From: Micromonospora tulbaghiae
Lineage (GTDB): Bacteria; Actinomycetota; Actinomycetes; Mycobacteriales; Micromonosporaceae
Reading direction: 5' to 3'
Length of the DNA stretch: 64,000 nt
NCBI RefSeq assembly: GCF_900091605.1
Contig: NZ_FMCQ01000004.1
Coordinates: 372,001-436,000, forward strand
Of this stretch, positions 44,181 through 53,228 are shown piece by piece. The first letter of the stretch is position 1, and each line of letters opens with the position of its first letter. Below the pieces are notes generated by a model that was not told the origin of the DNA, did not search any database, and saw only the letters and a list, made by a program, of their open reading frames with translations. The position numbers and the translations under genes are program-made.

Positions 44181-45941
44181 ATGCCCACCCTGCGTCTCGC
44201 CCTGTGCCAGGTCAACCCGACGGTAGGCGACCTCGCCGGCAACGCCGGTCTGGTCCGCGCGTGGACCCGTCGGGCCGCCGACGCCGGCGCCCAGCTCGTC
44301 CTGTTCCCCGAGCTGATGCTCACCGGTTACCCGGTCGAGGACCTGGTGTTCCGCCGCTCGTTCGTCGCCGCGTCCCGCGCCGCGCTGCACCGGCTCGCCG
44401 CCGACCTGGCCGCCGACGGCCTCGGTGACCTGCCGGTGCTGGTCGGCTACCTGGACGCGGACGGCCCCCCGCAGGTCAGCTCCGACGCGGAGCCGGGCCG
44501 GGGCGCCCGCAACGCGGCGGCGGTGCTGCACCGGGGCGAGGTGGTGGCCACCTACTTCAAGCACCACCTGCCCAACTACGGCGTCTTCGACGAGGACCGC
44601 TACTTCGTCCCCGGCGACACGCTCACCGTGGTGCGTGTGGGCGGGGTCGACGTGGCGCTGACCATCTGCGAGGACCTGTGGCAGGCCGGCGGCCCGTTCG
44701 CGGTGGCCCGCCAGGCCGGCGTCGGGCTGGTGCTGAGCATCAACGGCTCGCCGTACGAGCTGAACAAGGACGACGTGCGGCTGCCGCTGGTGCGCCGGCG
44801 CGCCGCCGAGGCCGGGGCCGCCGTCGCGTACGTGAACATGGTCGGCGGCCAGGACGAGCTGGTCTACGACGGCGACTCGATGATCGTCGCCGCGGACGGC
44901 ACGTTGCTGACCCGGGCGCCGCAGTTCGTCGAGCACCTGCTGGTGCACGACCTGGAGCTGCCGGCGGCGGCCGGGGCGCCGGGCGGGGCCGGCGCGCTGA
45001 CCGACGGGATGCGCGTGGCCCGCCACGAGATCCCGGCGATCCCGGCCGCGCCGGCCGGCCCGGCAGTCGACGGCGGGATCATCGAGCCGGTCGCCGACGA
45101 GGCCGAGGTGTGGCACGCGCTGGTGCTGGGCCTGCGCGACTACATCGACAAGAACCGCTTCCCCTCGGTGGTGCTCGGCCTGTCCGGCGGGATCGACTCG
45201 GCGGTGGCGGCGGCCATCGCCGTGGACGCGGTCGGCCCGGACCGGGTCGTCGGCGTCTCGATGCCCAGCCAGCACTCCTCCGAGCACTCCCGCACCGACG
45301 CCGAGGACCTGGCGAAGCGCACCGGCCTGGACTACCGGGTCGAGCCGATCCAGCCGATGGTGGACACGTTCCTGGCGAACATGTCGCTGTCCGGTGTGGC
45401 GGTCGAGAACCTCCAGGCCCGGGTACGCGGCGTGATCCTCATGGCGCTTTCGAACCAGGAGGGCCACCTGGTGCTCACCACCGGCAACAAGAGCGAGCTG
45501 GCGGTGGGCTACTCGACGCTGTACGGCGACTCGGTGGGCGGCTACAACCCGGTCAAGGACGTCTGGAAGACACTCGTGTGGCGGCTGGCGACGTGGCGCA
45601 ACGCCGACGCGGCGCGGCGCGGGCAGACGCCGCCGATCCCGGAGAACTCGATCGGCAAGCCGCCGTCGGCCGAGCTGAGCCCGGGCCAGCTCGACAGCGA
45701 CACGCTGCCCGACTACGACGTGCTGGACCCGATCCTGATCGGCTACGTCGACGGTGACCTGGGCCGGGACGGACTGGTCGAGTCCGGTCACGACCCGGCG
45801 GTGGTGGACAAGGTGCTGCGGATGGTGGATACCGCCGAGTACAAGCGACGGCAGTCCGCGCCCGGCACCAAGATCTCCATGAAGGCGTTCGGGCGGGACC
45901 GGCGGCTGCCGATCACCAACCGGTGGCGCGAGGACGGCTGA
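44181..45941 (+). CDS. nadE: NAD+ synthase, glutamine-hydrolysing
   Basis: 586 residues. N-terminal nitrilase-type glutaminase with the triad Glu in VLFPELMLTGYPVEDL, Lys in YFKHHLPNYGVFDE and Cys in ALTICEDLWQ; C-terminal synthetase with the pyrophosphate loop GLSGGIDSAV and TTGNKSELAVGYSTLYGD. It amidates nicotinic acid adenine dinucleotide to NAD+ in the cytoplasm. The ATG at 44181 matches the usual MPTLRLALCQ start, with GGGGGA upstream. The frame is open further 5' but without a family match. Confidence 0.96.
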   Translation: MPTLRLALCQVNPTVGDLAGNAGLVRAWTRRAADAGAQLVLFPELMLTGYPVEDLVFRRSFVAASRAALHRLAADLAADGLGDLPVLVGYLDADGPPQVSSDAEPGRGARNAAAVLHRGEVVATYFKHHLPNYGVFDEDRYFVPGDTLTVVRVGGVDVALTICEDLWQAGGPFAVARQAGVGLVLSINGSPYELNKDDVRLPLVRRRAAEAGAAVAYVNMVGGQDELVYDGDSMIVAADGTLLTRAPQFVEHLLVHDLELPAAAGAPGGAGALTDGMRVARHEIPAIPAAPAGPAVDGGIIEPVADEAEVWHALVLGLRDYIDKNRFPSVVLGLSGGIDSAVAAAIAVDAVGPDRVVGVSMPSQHSSEHSRTDAEDLAKRTGLDYRVEPIQPMVDTFLANMSLSGVAVENLQARVRGVILMALSNQEGHLVLTTGNKSELAVGYSTLYGDSVGGYNPVKDVWKTLVWRLATWRNADAARRGQTPPIPENSIGKPPSAELSPGQLDSDTLPDYDVLDPILIGYVDGDLGRDGLVESGHDPAVVDKVLRMVDTAEYKRRQSAPGTKISMKAFGRDRRLPITNRWREDG

Positions 45942-46059
45942 CAGCTCCCCGGCCGGGGAGTGACATCCTCCACTCCGACCTGCCCGCGGCCCGCCGCCCG
46001 GTGCGACGATCGCGGGGAACCCGGGGACCGCGTGCGCGGCCTCGAGGAAGGAGATTGTC

Positions 46060-46905
46060 ATGGTGGATTCCACCCCGGCCGAGGTGACCGCCCTCTACGG
46101 CGGGCCGGCCACCCGGCGGGTACGCACCCGGGACCTGATCGCCGCCAAGGAGCGCGGCGAGCGGTGGGCGATGCTGACCTCGTACGACCAGTACACGGCC
46201 TCGATCTTCGACCAGGCGGGGATCCCGGTGCTGCTGGTCGGCGACTCGGCGGCGAACAACGTCTTCGGCTACGAGACCACGCTGCCGGTGACCGCCGAGG
46301 AGCTGCTGCCGCTGGTGCGTGCCGTGGTACGGGCCACGAAGCACTCGCTGATCGTCGGTGACCTGCCGTTCGGCTCGTACGAGGAGGGGCCGGCGCAGGC
46401 GCTGCGCACAGCGGTGCGGTTCATGAAGGAGGGCGGCTGCCACGCGGTGAAGCTGGAGGGCGGGCGGCGCTGCGCCGCCCAGATCGAGGCGATCACCGGC
46501 GCCGGCATCCCGGTGATGGCGCACATCGGCTTCACCCCGCAGAGCGAGCACACGCTGGGCGGCTACCGGGTGCAGGGCCGGGGCGAGGCGGCCGAGGAGG
46601 TGCTCGCCGACGCGCGGGCGGTGGCCGAGGCGGGCGCGTTCGCGGTGGTGCTGGAGATGGTGCCGGGTGAGGTGGCCAAGCGGGTCACCGCCGAGCTGTC
46701 CATCCCCACGGTCGGCATCGGGGCCGGCCCGGACACCGACGGCCAGGTGCTGGTCTGGCAGGACATGGCCGGGCTGCGTACCGGCCGGGCGCCGCGCTTC
46801 GTCAAGCGGTACGCCGATCTGGCCGGCGCGCTCACCGACGCCACGCGCCGGTTCGCCGACGAGGTACGCGGCGGCGAGTTCCCGGCGGCCGAGCACACGT
46901 TCTGA
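46060..46905 (+). CDS. panB: 3-methyl-2-oxobutanoate hydroxymethyltransferase
   Basis: 281 residues; first step of pantothenate synthesis, using methylene-tetrahydrofolate. Seen: [40 protein letters not shown] with the metal-binding Asp, [20 protein letters not shown] and the Glu of VLEMVP. AAGGAGA lies upstream of the ATG. It occupies the panB position of the mycobacterial block. A hairpin follows. Confidence 0.96.
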   Translation: MVDSTPAEVTALYGGPATRRVRTRDLIAAKERGERWAMLTSYDQYTASIFDQAGIPVLLVGDSAANNVFGYETTLPVTAEELLPLVRAVVRATKHSLIVGDLPFGSYEEGPAQALRTAVRFMKEGGCHAVKLEGGRRCAAQIEAITGAGIPVMAHIGFTPQSEHTLGGYRVQGRGEAAEEVLADARAVAEAGAFAVVLEMVPGEVAKRVTAELSIPTVGIGAGPDTDGQVLVWQDMAGLRTGRAPRFVKRYADLAGALTDATRRFADEVRGGEFPAAEHTF

Positions 46906-46914
46906 GGCGGGTAC

Positions 46915-46944
46915 GGCGGGAGCCGGCGCCGGCCGGCTCCCGCC
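46915..46944. terminator. Hairpin between panB and npdG
   Basis: 12-bp perfect stem GGCGGGAGCCGG with its complement and a 6-nt loop, between convergent genes; no T-tract. Confidence 0.6.
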
Positions 46945-46951
46945 GCGCTCG

Positions 46952-47650
46952 TCAGAGGTCGGTGACCCGGATGCCGGCGTGCGCCTTGTAGCGCTTGTTG
47001 ATCGCGATCAGGTTGGCGGTGAACGCCTCGATCTGGTGGGCGTTGCGCAGCCGCCCGGCGTAGATGCCCCGCATGCCGGGGATCCGCGCGGCCAGCGCGC
47101 CGACCACGCCCACGAGTTCGCGGTCCTCGGTGCAGATCAGCACGTCCAGGTCGATCCGGTCGATCTCCGGGTCGGCCAGCAGCGGCGCGCTGACGTGGTT
47201 GAACGCGGCGCAGACCCGGGACTCGGGCAGCAGCGCGGCGGCCTGCTGCACGGCGCTGCCCTCGGCGACGTCGAGCGCGTACGGGCCCTGCTTGTCGAAG
47301 CCGAGCGGGTTGACGCAGTCCACCACGATCTTGCCGGCCAGCGGTCCGGCGAGCGCGGCGACGGTGGCCGCGTGCCCGTCCCACGGCACCGCCACGATCA
47401 CCACGTCGCTGCGCCGCGCGACGTCCTCGTTGTCGCCGCCGGAGACGACGGCGCCCTCCGGTACGTGCGGCAGGGCGGCGATCTCGGCGGCGGCCTGGGT
47501 GGCCCGCTCCGCGGTGCGGGAGCCGATCAGCACGGTCTGCCCGGCCCGGGCGAACCGGTAGGCGAGACCCCGTCCCTGGTCGCCGGTGCCACCGATGATG
47601 CCGACGGTCAGCCCGGAGACGTCGGGCAGCGTGGTCGCGTCGTAAGCCAT
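46952..47650 (-). CDS. npdG: NADPH-dependent F420 reductase
   Basis: 232 residues. It transfers hydride between NADP(H) and coenzyme F420, supplying reduced F420 to enzymes such as the LLM oxidoreductase at 10.8 kb. Rossmann motif GIIGGTGDQGRGLAYRFA with GSRTAERA (the Ser-Arg that picks NADP), VIVAVPWDGH, VVDCVNPLGFDKQG and the C-terminal RNAHQIEAFTANLI are diagnostic. The ATG at 47650 was chosen from the family start; an upstream in-frame extension has no family match. Confidence 0.92.
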   Translation of the reverse strand: MAYDATTLPDVSGLTVGIIGGTGDQGRGLAYRFARAGQTVLIGSRTAERATQAAAEIAALPHVPEGAVVSGGDNEDVARRSDVVIVAVPWDGHAATVAALAGPLAGKIVVDCVNPLGFDKQGPYALDVAEGSAVQQAAALLPESRVCAAFNHVSAPLLADPEIDRIDLDVLICTEDRELVGVVGALAARIPGMRGIYAGRLRNAHQIEAFTANLIAINKRYKAHAGIRVTDL

Positions 47651-47716
47651 GGGCTCATCCTCGCAAAGCGGGGGCGCGCGCGGTGCATCCCGATGCTGTG
47701 ACAATGGCCGCGCTGG

Positions 47717-49153
47717 TCACGCCCGTTCGAAGGCGACCCGGCGCTGGGCCGGGTCGGCGACCGTGAGGCGTACCCGGACGCGTTCGCCCAGCGGCAGCTC
47801 GCCGGTGCAGCGGGCGCGCACCGGCGGCTCGTCGAGCGCGATGGTGCCGCCGGGAGGACGGCCGGGGCGGCCGTTGCCCGCCGGGCGCGGTTCGTCCACG
47901 TCGAGCACCGCCGCCTCGAACGTCTCCCCCACCCGGTGCGCGAGCAGCACCGCCTCGGCCAGTTCCACAGCGCCCCGGGTGGCGGCGCCCGCCGTCCGGT
48001 CGGTCGCGGCCATCACCTCGGGCAGCTTCGGCAGCGCGGCCCGGACCTGCTCGGGCACCTCGCGGCCCTCGTGCAACGCCAGGCAGACCTCGGTGGCGTA
48101 GCGGTCGGCCAGCCGTCGCAGCGGCGCCGTGACGTGCGCGTACGCGGCCCCCACCCCGCCGTGCTCGGGCTGCTCGGGCAGCTCCCCGTCGAAAGCGGTG
48201 TACGCGGCGCCACGCATCAGCTCGGCGGCCTGGTCGACGAAGGCGGCCACCCGGGGCTGGGAGGTGTCCAGCCCGTCGAGCACCTGACCCACTGCCGTGC
48301 CGTCCGGCCAGGACACGCCGAGCGGGCCTGCGGCGAGCCGCAGGCGCTCGACCGCCTCCGGGCGGGGGCGGGGCATGGTGCGCAGCAGCCCGATCCGGCC
48401 GGCCAGCATGATGTCGGCCGCGGCCATGCCGGTCAGCAGCGAGATCTGGGCGTTGTGCTCCTCCATCGGCCCGGGGCCGCGCAGCACCAGCCGCCAGCCG
48501 TCACCGTCGGGCTCGACGTCCTGCTCCGGCAGCGGCAGGTTGATCGCGCCCCGGCTCAGGCCGCGCGCGGTGAGCAGCGCCCCGATCTCGGGCAGCAGGG
48601 CGATCGGCTCGGGCAGCCGACCGGCGTCGGCGTCGCGCTGCACGCCGCCGTAGTCGAGCTTGGCCCGGCTGCGCACGATCGCCCGCTCCAGCGTGACAGC
48701 GGCGGTGCCGCCGTCGGCGTCCAGGTCGACGGTCCAGAGCACGGCGGCCCGGTCGGCGTCGGGCAGCAGGCTGGCCGCTCCCTCGCTGAGCGTGTGCGGG
48801 TGCAGCGGCACGTTGCCGTCGGGCAGGTAGACCGTCTGCCCCCGGCGCCACGTCTCGGCCTCCAGGTCACCGCCGAGGCGTACGTGGGTCAGCACGTCCG
48901 CGATGGCGTACCGGACGCGGTAGCCGCCGCCGGGACGGCGGGTGAGGTGCATGGCCTGGTCGAGGTCGCGCGAGGTCGCCGGGTCGACGGTGACGAACGG
49001 GATGTCGGTCCGGTCGGCGACCGCCGGTGGCGGCGCGGCGGCGGCCGCGTCGGCCTCGCGCTGCGCCGCGGCCGGGAAGCTCTCGGGCAGTCCCAGCTCG
49101 CGGCGCAGCGCGCCGAAGTCGATACGGGGCGCCAGTACGCGTCGGATCACCAC
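47717..49153 (-). CDS. RNB-domain exoribonuclease (RNase II/R family)
   Basis: 478 residues, a 3'-5' exoribonuclease core with no N-terminal cold-shock domains. The RNB metal site is in VTVDPATSRDLDQAMHL: three of the four classical Asp residues are present and the fourth is Gln (DLDQ rather than DLDD). A second RNB hallmark is GAAYTAFDGELPEQPEHGGVGAAYAHVTAPLRRLADRY. The last ~80 residues form an S1/OB-like barrel with a Gly/Pro-rich insert. Start GTG 49153 is followed by a second GTG codon. Downstream of the H1-like gene on the same strand. Confidence 0.88.
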   Translation of the reverse strand: MVIRRVLAPRIDFGALRRELGLPESFPAAAQREADAAAAAPPPAVADRTDIPFVTVDPATSRDLDQAMHLTRRPGGGYRVRYAIADVLTHVRLGGDLEAETWRRGQTVYLPDGNVPLHPHTLSEGAASLLPDADRAAVLWTVDLDADGGTAAVTLERAIVRSRAKLDYGGVQRDADAGRLPEPIALLPEIGALLTARGLSRGAINLPLPEQDVEPDGDGWRLVLRGPGPMEEHNAQISLLTGMAAADIMLAGRIGLLRTMPRPRPEAVERLRLAAGPLGVSWPDGTAVGQVLDGLDTSQPRVAAFVDQAAELMRGAAYTAFDGELPEQPEHGGVGAAYAHVTAPLRRLADRYATEVCLALHEGREVPEQVRAALPKLPEVMAATDRTAGAATRGAVELAEAVLLAHRVGETFEAAVLDVDEPRPAGNGRPGRPPGGTIALDEPPVRARCTGELPLGERVRVRLTVADPAQRRVAFERA

Positions 49154-49182
49154 GGGGTAATCCTGACAGCGCCCCGCACGTT

Positions 49183-49202
49183 CCGCTCCCCGGAGGGAGC
49201 GG
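49183..49202 (-). terminator. Short hairpin after the H1-like gene
   Basis: 8-bp perfect stem CCGCTCCC/GGGAGCGG with a CGGA loop, between the H1-like gene and the RNB gene; no U-tract, so termination is uncertain. Confidence 0.4.
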
Positions 49203-49212
49203 TGTCCGGGCG

Positions 49213-49959
49213 TCAGGCGCGGCGGGCCGGCGCCTTACGTGCGGTGGTGCTCTTCGCGGCGGTGCTCTTGCGGGCCGGCGTCTTCTTCGCGGCGGTGGTC
49301 TTCTTCGCCGTGGTGGTGGTCTTGCGCGCGGTCGTGGTCTTGCGCGCGGGCGCCTTCTTCGCCGCCGCCGTGCGCGCCGTGGGACGCGTCGAGGCGGTGG
49401 TCTTCTTCGCCGGCGCCTTCTTCGCCGCCGTGGTCTTCTTGGCGGCTGTGGTCTTCTTCGCCGCCGAGGTGACCTTCCGCGCGCCGGTGGTCTTCTTGGC
49501 CGCCGTCGTCTTCTTCGCCGCCGTCGTCTTGCGGGCCGGCGCCTTCTTCGCGGTGGCGGTGGTCCGGGCCGTCGTGGTCTTCCGGGCCGCTGTGGTCTTC
49601 TTCGCCGCCGCCGTCTTCTTGGCCGCTGTGGTCTTCTTCGCGGTCGTCTTCTTCGCGGTGGTCTTCTTGGCCGGCGCGCTCTTGGCGGTGGCCCGGCCGG
49701 CCGGAGCCGTACCGCCCGCGGTCTTCTTCGCCGTCGTCCTGCTGGTGGTGGTCTTGGTGGCCGGCGCCTTGCGGGCCGCCGACACGACCTTCCTGGCGGC
49801 TGCCTTCTTGGCCGCCGCCTTCTTCGCCGGTGTCCGTCCGGCGCCGGCGCCCGAGGCGTTCGGCGACGCCTTGGTGACCGTCGTCGTCCTGCCCGCGGCG
49901 GTCCTCTTCGCGGTCGTCCGTTTCGCGGCCGGGCGGGTGGCCTGCTGTGCTTCGGCCAT
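49213..49959 (-). CDS. Histone H1-like Lys/Ala/Thr-rich protein
   Basis: 248 residues, almost entirely Lys, Ala, Thr, Arg and Pro. It consists of imperfect repeats of the type AAKKTT(A/T) and KKAPA(R/K)K, like the C-terminal tails of eukaryotic H1 and of actinobacterial HupB or Lsr2-associated histone-like proteins. There is no folded HU domain, so this is a free-standing basic tail that should coat DNA or RNA. It starts MAEAQQATRP with AGGGAA upstream. The repetitive DNA makes length variation between strains likely. Confidence 0.85.
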   Translation of the reverse strand: MAEAQQATRPAAKRTTAKRTAAGRTTTVTKASPNASGAGAGRTPAKKAAAKKAAARKVVSAARKAPATKTTTSRTTAKKTAGGTAPAGRATAKSAPAKKTTAKKTTAKKTTAAKKTAAAKKTTAARKTTTARTTATAKKAPARKTTAAKKTTAAKKTTGARKVTSAAKKTTAAKKTTAAKKAPAKKTTASTRPTARTAAAKKAPARKTTTARKTTTTAKKTTAAKKTPARKSTAAKSTTARKAPARRA

Positions 49960-49980
49960 CTCGGTTCCCTTTCCTGGGGA

Positions 49981-50006
49981 CGTGCTCCCGCCCTCGCGGG
50001 AGCACG
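49981..50006 (-). terminator. Hairpin upstream of the H1-like gene
   Basis: 11-bp perfect stem CGTGCTCCCGC with its complement and a 4-nt loop. It follows the small gene ending at 50038 and precedes the H1-like start; terminator or 5'-leader structure. Confidence 0.5.
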
Positions 50007-50037
50007 GATCACCTCGACGCGGGCCCTCCCGCGCCGT

Positions 50038-50241
50038 CTAGCGGCCCTCCCCGGCCCAACGGGCGTCCTCGGCGTCCCACGCGTCGTTCCGCTCCCGCAC
50101 CGTCTGCAGGGCGTTGTCCGCGTCGGCGGCTGAGGCGTACGGTCCGAGAACGTGCTTGGCGGGGCACACGTCGGCATCGGTCTCGACCCGGTGGTGTCGC
50201 GTGCACCAGTAGTAGTGCCCACCACTTCCGTCGTCGCTCAT
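50038..50241 (-). CDS. Small conserved protein with HYYWC..HH motif, function unknown
   Basis: 67 residues beginning MSDDGSGGHYYWCTRHHRVE. Two Cys and a His pair (WC-x2-HH..VC) could bind zinc; the rest, LGPYASAADADNALQTVRERNDAW, looks like a SPOR-type repeat helix-strand. Short proteins with this pattern are common in actinomycetes and uncharacterised. The ATG at 50241 was chosen because the upstream extension is low-complexity and unlike the family. Confidence 0.7.
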   Translation of the reverse strand: MSDDGSGGHYYWCTRHHRVETDADVCPAKHVLGPYASAADADNALQTVRERNDAWDAEDARWAGEGR

Positions 50242-50423
50242 GCGATCACTGTGCACCGGGAACCGCCCGGCCGCCACCGGAACGGCACAAATAGTCACGT
50301 GCTTCTCCACATTAGACCTGGTCGGGGCGGTTACGGCGGGGAACGGTGGAAGACCCGGAGATGCCCGCACTCGTCCGAACGGCCGGTACCGGCGCCGGTG
50401 GGAACCGGACAGGATCGGCGCTC

Positions 50424-51698
50424 GTGATCACCACGACGACGGGCACGGGGGCCTGTCCGCGATGCGGCGCGACGCCGGTGTCGCTGGACGGGGCGTTGCC
50501 CTGGTGTGCCGGCTGCGACTGGAACCTCGACACCTACGACGCGCGCCGCGCGCCGCCCGAGTTCGGCTGGTCCTGGGTCGACCGGCGGACCCACCGGCTC
50601 GCCGCGCGGCTCACCCGTCAGCAGTACGCCACCCTGCTCGGCCGGTCGCTGGAGTCGACCGGGCCGGGGCTCACCGGCGTCCTCGTCGCCGGCATCTCGG
50701 TACTGCTCCTGCTGGGCGTGGCGGGACTCGCCGTGGCCGGGGTGTGGCTGCTGTTCGCGTACCCCTTCCCGAACCTCGCGGTGGTCGGCGGCGTGGCGCT
50801 GATCGCGCTCGCGGTGGCGCTGCGGCCGCGTTTCGGCCGGCTCGACCGGGACCTGGACGTGCTCACCGAACGGGAGGCGCCGGAGCTGCACGCCCTGGTC
50901 CGGGAGGTGGCCACAGCGGTGGGCGCGCCGATGCCGCACGTGGTCGGCGTCGACGGCGACATCAACGCGTACGCGACGTCGGTGGGACTGCGCCGGCGGC
51001 GCGTGCTCGGCCTCGGGCTGCCGCTGTGGGGCGCCCTGGACGGACCGGCACGGGTCGCGTTGCTGGGCCACGAGCTGGGCCACTTCGTCAACGGCGACGT
51101 ACGCCGGGGGCCGGTGACCCAGCCGGCGCTGACCATGCTCGGCAACGCCGCCGACCTGTTCCGCCCGCGGGGCGGGTCCGACGGTGGCGGGCTGCTCGTG
51201 ATGGTCGGCGAGTGGCTCGGGCACCTGGCGTCCTGGACGCTGTCGCGGCTGCTGTTCGCCGGGCACGTGGTGCTGGTCGCCACCGCGCTGCGGGAGAGCC
51301 AGCGGGCCGAGTACCTGGCCGACGAGATGGCCGCCCGTGCGGGTGGCACGGCGGGCGCGACCCGGCTGCTGGACACGCTGCTGCGTACCGACTCGGTGGC
51401 CACGGCGGTGCGCAACGCGGTACGCGGCGGCCACGGGCCGGACACGTGGCGGGTGGAGACGGGTCGCGCGCTGGACGCGGCGGCCGGGCGGCTGTCGCTG
51501 GAACGCCAGCTCACCGTCCGGGAGGACACCTCGCTGTTCGCCACCCACCCGCCGACCGGCCTGCGGCACCGGATGCTCGGCGCGCGGCCCTGGCAGGACC
51601 CGGCGGTGACGCTGACCAAGGCCCGGGCCGCGCGGATCGACGCCGAGCTGGCCCGGCACTACGAGCGGGCCGGCCGGGCGCTGAGCTGGAACGCCTGA
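50424..51698 (+). CDS. M48-family membrane metalloprotease with N-terminal zinc ribbon
   Basis: 424 residues. An N-terminal zinc ribbon (CPRCG..CAGCDWNLD) is followed by two membrane helices at about 95-145. The protease core has HELGH in VALLGHELGHFVNGD and the third metal ligand region ESQRAEYLADEMAA, placing it in M48 (HtpX/Ste24-like). It would cleave membrane or misfolded proteins with the active site facing the cytoplasm. The GTG at 50424 has CAGGAT 8 nt upstream; the frame extends further 5' with no support. Confidence 0.85.
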   Translation: MITTTTGTGACPRCGATPVSLDGALPWCAGCDWNLDTYDARRAPPEFGWSWVDRRTHRLAARLTRQQYATLLGRSLESTGPGLTGVLVAGISVLLLLGVAGLAVAGVWLLFAYPFPNLAVVGGVALIALAVALRPRFGRLDRDLDVLTEREAPELHALVREVATAVGAPMPHVVGVDGDINAYATSVGLRRRRVLGLGLPLWGALDGPARVALLGHELGHFVNGDVRRGPVTQPALTMLGNAADLFRPRGGSDGGGLLVMVGEWLGHLASWTLSRLLFAGHVVLVATALRESQRAEYLADEMAARAGGTAGATRLLDTLLRTDSVATAVRNAVRGGHGPDTWRVETGRALDAAAGRLSLERQLTVREDTSLFATHPPTGLRHRMLGARPWQDPAVTLTKARAARIDAELARHYERAGRALSWNA

Positions 51699-51701
51699 CC
51701 G

Positions 51702-52664
51702 TCAGGCGGGGGCCGGGACGGACTCCGGGCCGGGTACGGCGGCAGGCGCCGGCCGGGCCGCCGCGATCGCGTACGCCAGGGCGTAGGGCGTGCCGGCCAG
51801 GTGGAACATCGGCTCGACGAGCACCCTGTCGGTGATGAGGAACCGTTCCCACCCGGTCGGCCGGGGCAGCCCGAACGACGAGTCGGTCCAGCAGGTGAAC
51901 AGCCGCAGCGGCGCGGAGATCCGGTCCACCGAGTCCGGTGGCAGGCCATCCGCCACGGGTGCGGTGGCCGGGATCGAGGTGACCACCGCGAGGATCACCG
52001 CCGCGTCGGCCGCGACAAGCGCGCCGAGCAGCCCGGCCAGCCACGCGGCTCGGACCCGGCCCCGGCGCGCCAGCGCCCCGGCGGCCCACAGCGCCGCCGT
52101 GAGCAGCGCCAGCCAGAGCAGCAGCCCTGGTGCGCTCTCCCAGACGCGGCTCCCGCCCCGGCCGGCGAAGAGCGCCAGCGTCGCGGTCACCGTCGCGGCG
52201 ATCGGCAGCACCACACCGAGCGCGGTGGGCAGCGCCCCCACGCGTACGGTCCGGCGCGCGGCCCGGGCGACGACGAGCGCGAGCGCCACGCCGAGCAGCG
52301 CGGTGAGCGCCGACCAGGTCGGCAACTGCGCGGCGGTGGCCCACGGCACGCGCATCTCCAGCCACCCGTGCGTCAGGCCCATCACCACGCCCGCGAGCGC
52401 GAGGACCGCGACGCAGGCCGGCGGCGCGAGCAGCAACACCCCTGCGGTACGCCCCAACCGCCGCGACCCGGCCCGGTCGGTCAGTGGCGTGGCCGCCCGG
52501 CCGGCCGCCAGGCTCGCGGCGAACCGCAGCATCCCCCACCGCCGCCCGGTCCGGGCCAGCTCGTGCAGCTCGGCGGCCCATTCCCGGGCCAGGTCGGCGC
52601 GCAGCTCCGCCGGCCAGCGGCGCACCGCGACCCGCAGCAGCAGCGCCGCCACCCGCCGGGTCAC
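51702..52664 (-). CDS. Membrane protein paired with PadR
   Basis: 320 residues. A basic amphipathic N-terminus (LLRVAVRRWPAELRADLAREWAAELHEL) precedes about seven membrane helices; the C-terminus is Pro/Ala-rich. The N-terminal segment is typical of membrane proteins encoded just after PadR regulators in actinomycetes; biochemical role unknown. The GTG at 52664 overlaps the padR stop by 4 bp (GTGA), which fixes the start and indicates translational coupling. Confidence 0.78.
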   Translation of the reverse strand: MTRRVAALLLRVAVRRWPAELRADLAREWAAELHELARTGRRWGMLRFAASLAAGRAATPLTDRAGSRRLGRTAGVLLLAPPACVAVLALAGVVMGLTHGWLEMRVPWATAAQLPTWSALTALLGVALALVVARAARRTVRVGALPTALGVVLPIAATVTATLALFAGRGGSRVWESAPGLLLWLALLTAALWAAGALARRGRVRAAWLAGLLGALVAADAAVILAVVTSIPATAPVADGLPPDSVDRISAPLRLFTCWTDSSFGLPRPTGWERFLITDRVLVEPMFHLAGTPYALAYAIAAARPAPAAVPGPESVPAPA

Positions 52665-52987
52665 CACGCCGGTGCCCCGGCCGGGTCCGCGCCGCCGGCA
52701 CGTTCGGAGGGTACGAGGGCGCGCAGTTCCGCCAACGCCAGCCGGGCCGACCGGATGCCCTCGCCGGTCAGCCGGTAGTAGCGGCGGGCCGGGCGTCCGG
52801 CGGCGACCGGGTCGACGTCCTCCCAGTCGGCGGCGAGCCAGCCGGCATCCTGGAGGCGGTGCAGCACCGGGTAGAGCGTCCCGCTGGGCAGGCCGGTGAG
52901 CCGCATCAGGTCGAGGCCGTAGCGCGGCGCCTCGGGCTCGACGAGCAGCGCCGCGAGCACCTTCGCCACCGGGATGGTCAGTCGCAC
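52661..52987 (-). CDS. PadR-family transcriptional regulator
   Basis: 108 residues, the short PadR form: winged helix-turn-helix with KVLAALLVEPEAPRYGLDLMRLTGLPSGTLYPVLHRLQDAGWL and the wing GRPARRYYRLTGEG. These repress small membrane-protein operons and sense drugs or phenolics. The GTG at 52987 is preferred over one at 52993 because the latter would abut the TAGAGT -10 hexamer; at 52987 the spacing is 6 nt, leaderless. Probably autoregulates through the direct repeat at its promoter. Confidence 0.85.
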   Translation of the reverse strand: MRLTIPVAKVLAALLVEPEAPRYGLDLMRLTGLPSGTLYPVLHRLQDAGWLAADWEDVDPVAAGRPARRYYRLTGEGIRSARLALAELRALVPSERAGGADPAGAPAW

Positions 52988-52993
52988 GGGCAC

Positions 52994-53010
52994 ACTCTAT
53001 CGGAACTCTA
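52994..53010 (-). promoter_or_regulatory. padR promoter with 11-bp direct repeat
   Basis: TAGAGT occurs twice on the minus strand, at 53010-53005 and 52999-52994, exactly 11 bp apart. The downstream copy serves as the -10 hexamer of padR, so a protein binding the pair would block transcription. Confidence 0.5.
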
Positions 53011-53228
53011 CATAGGGTGAGGCGCACCGTCGTAGCAGGACAAACGGTGATCGACAATGGGACGCCATGGTCCCTTTGCCGGGACCGGCGGCCGGTCCGG
53101 CGGGGACCGCTCAGGTGGATCACCGGTGGCCCGGATGCAGGTCGGGACTCCATATGCGAGCCTCGACGGACCGAATCCGCTGCCCGCCCGCTCCGGCGGA
53201 CAGCGGCCCGAGCTGGGGAGAGAAAATC

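Noticed and set aside
42561..46073. Minus-strand frame of over 1,100 codons across glnA2 and nadE
   Set aside because: Shadow frame; contains no domain, and both glnA2 and nadE motifs lie in other frames.
47936..50041. Plus-strand frame with a hydrophobic VFFAAVVFFAVV-type region
   Set aside because: It is the antisense of the Lys-Ala-Thr repeats (AAG read backwards gives CTT), not a membrane protein.
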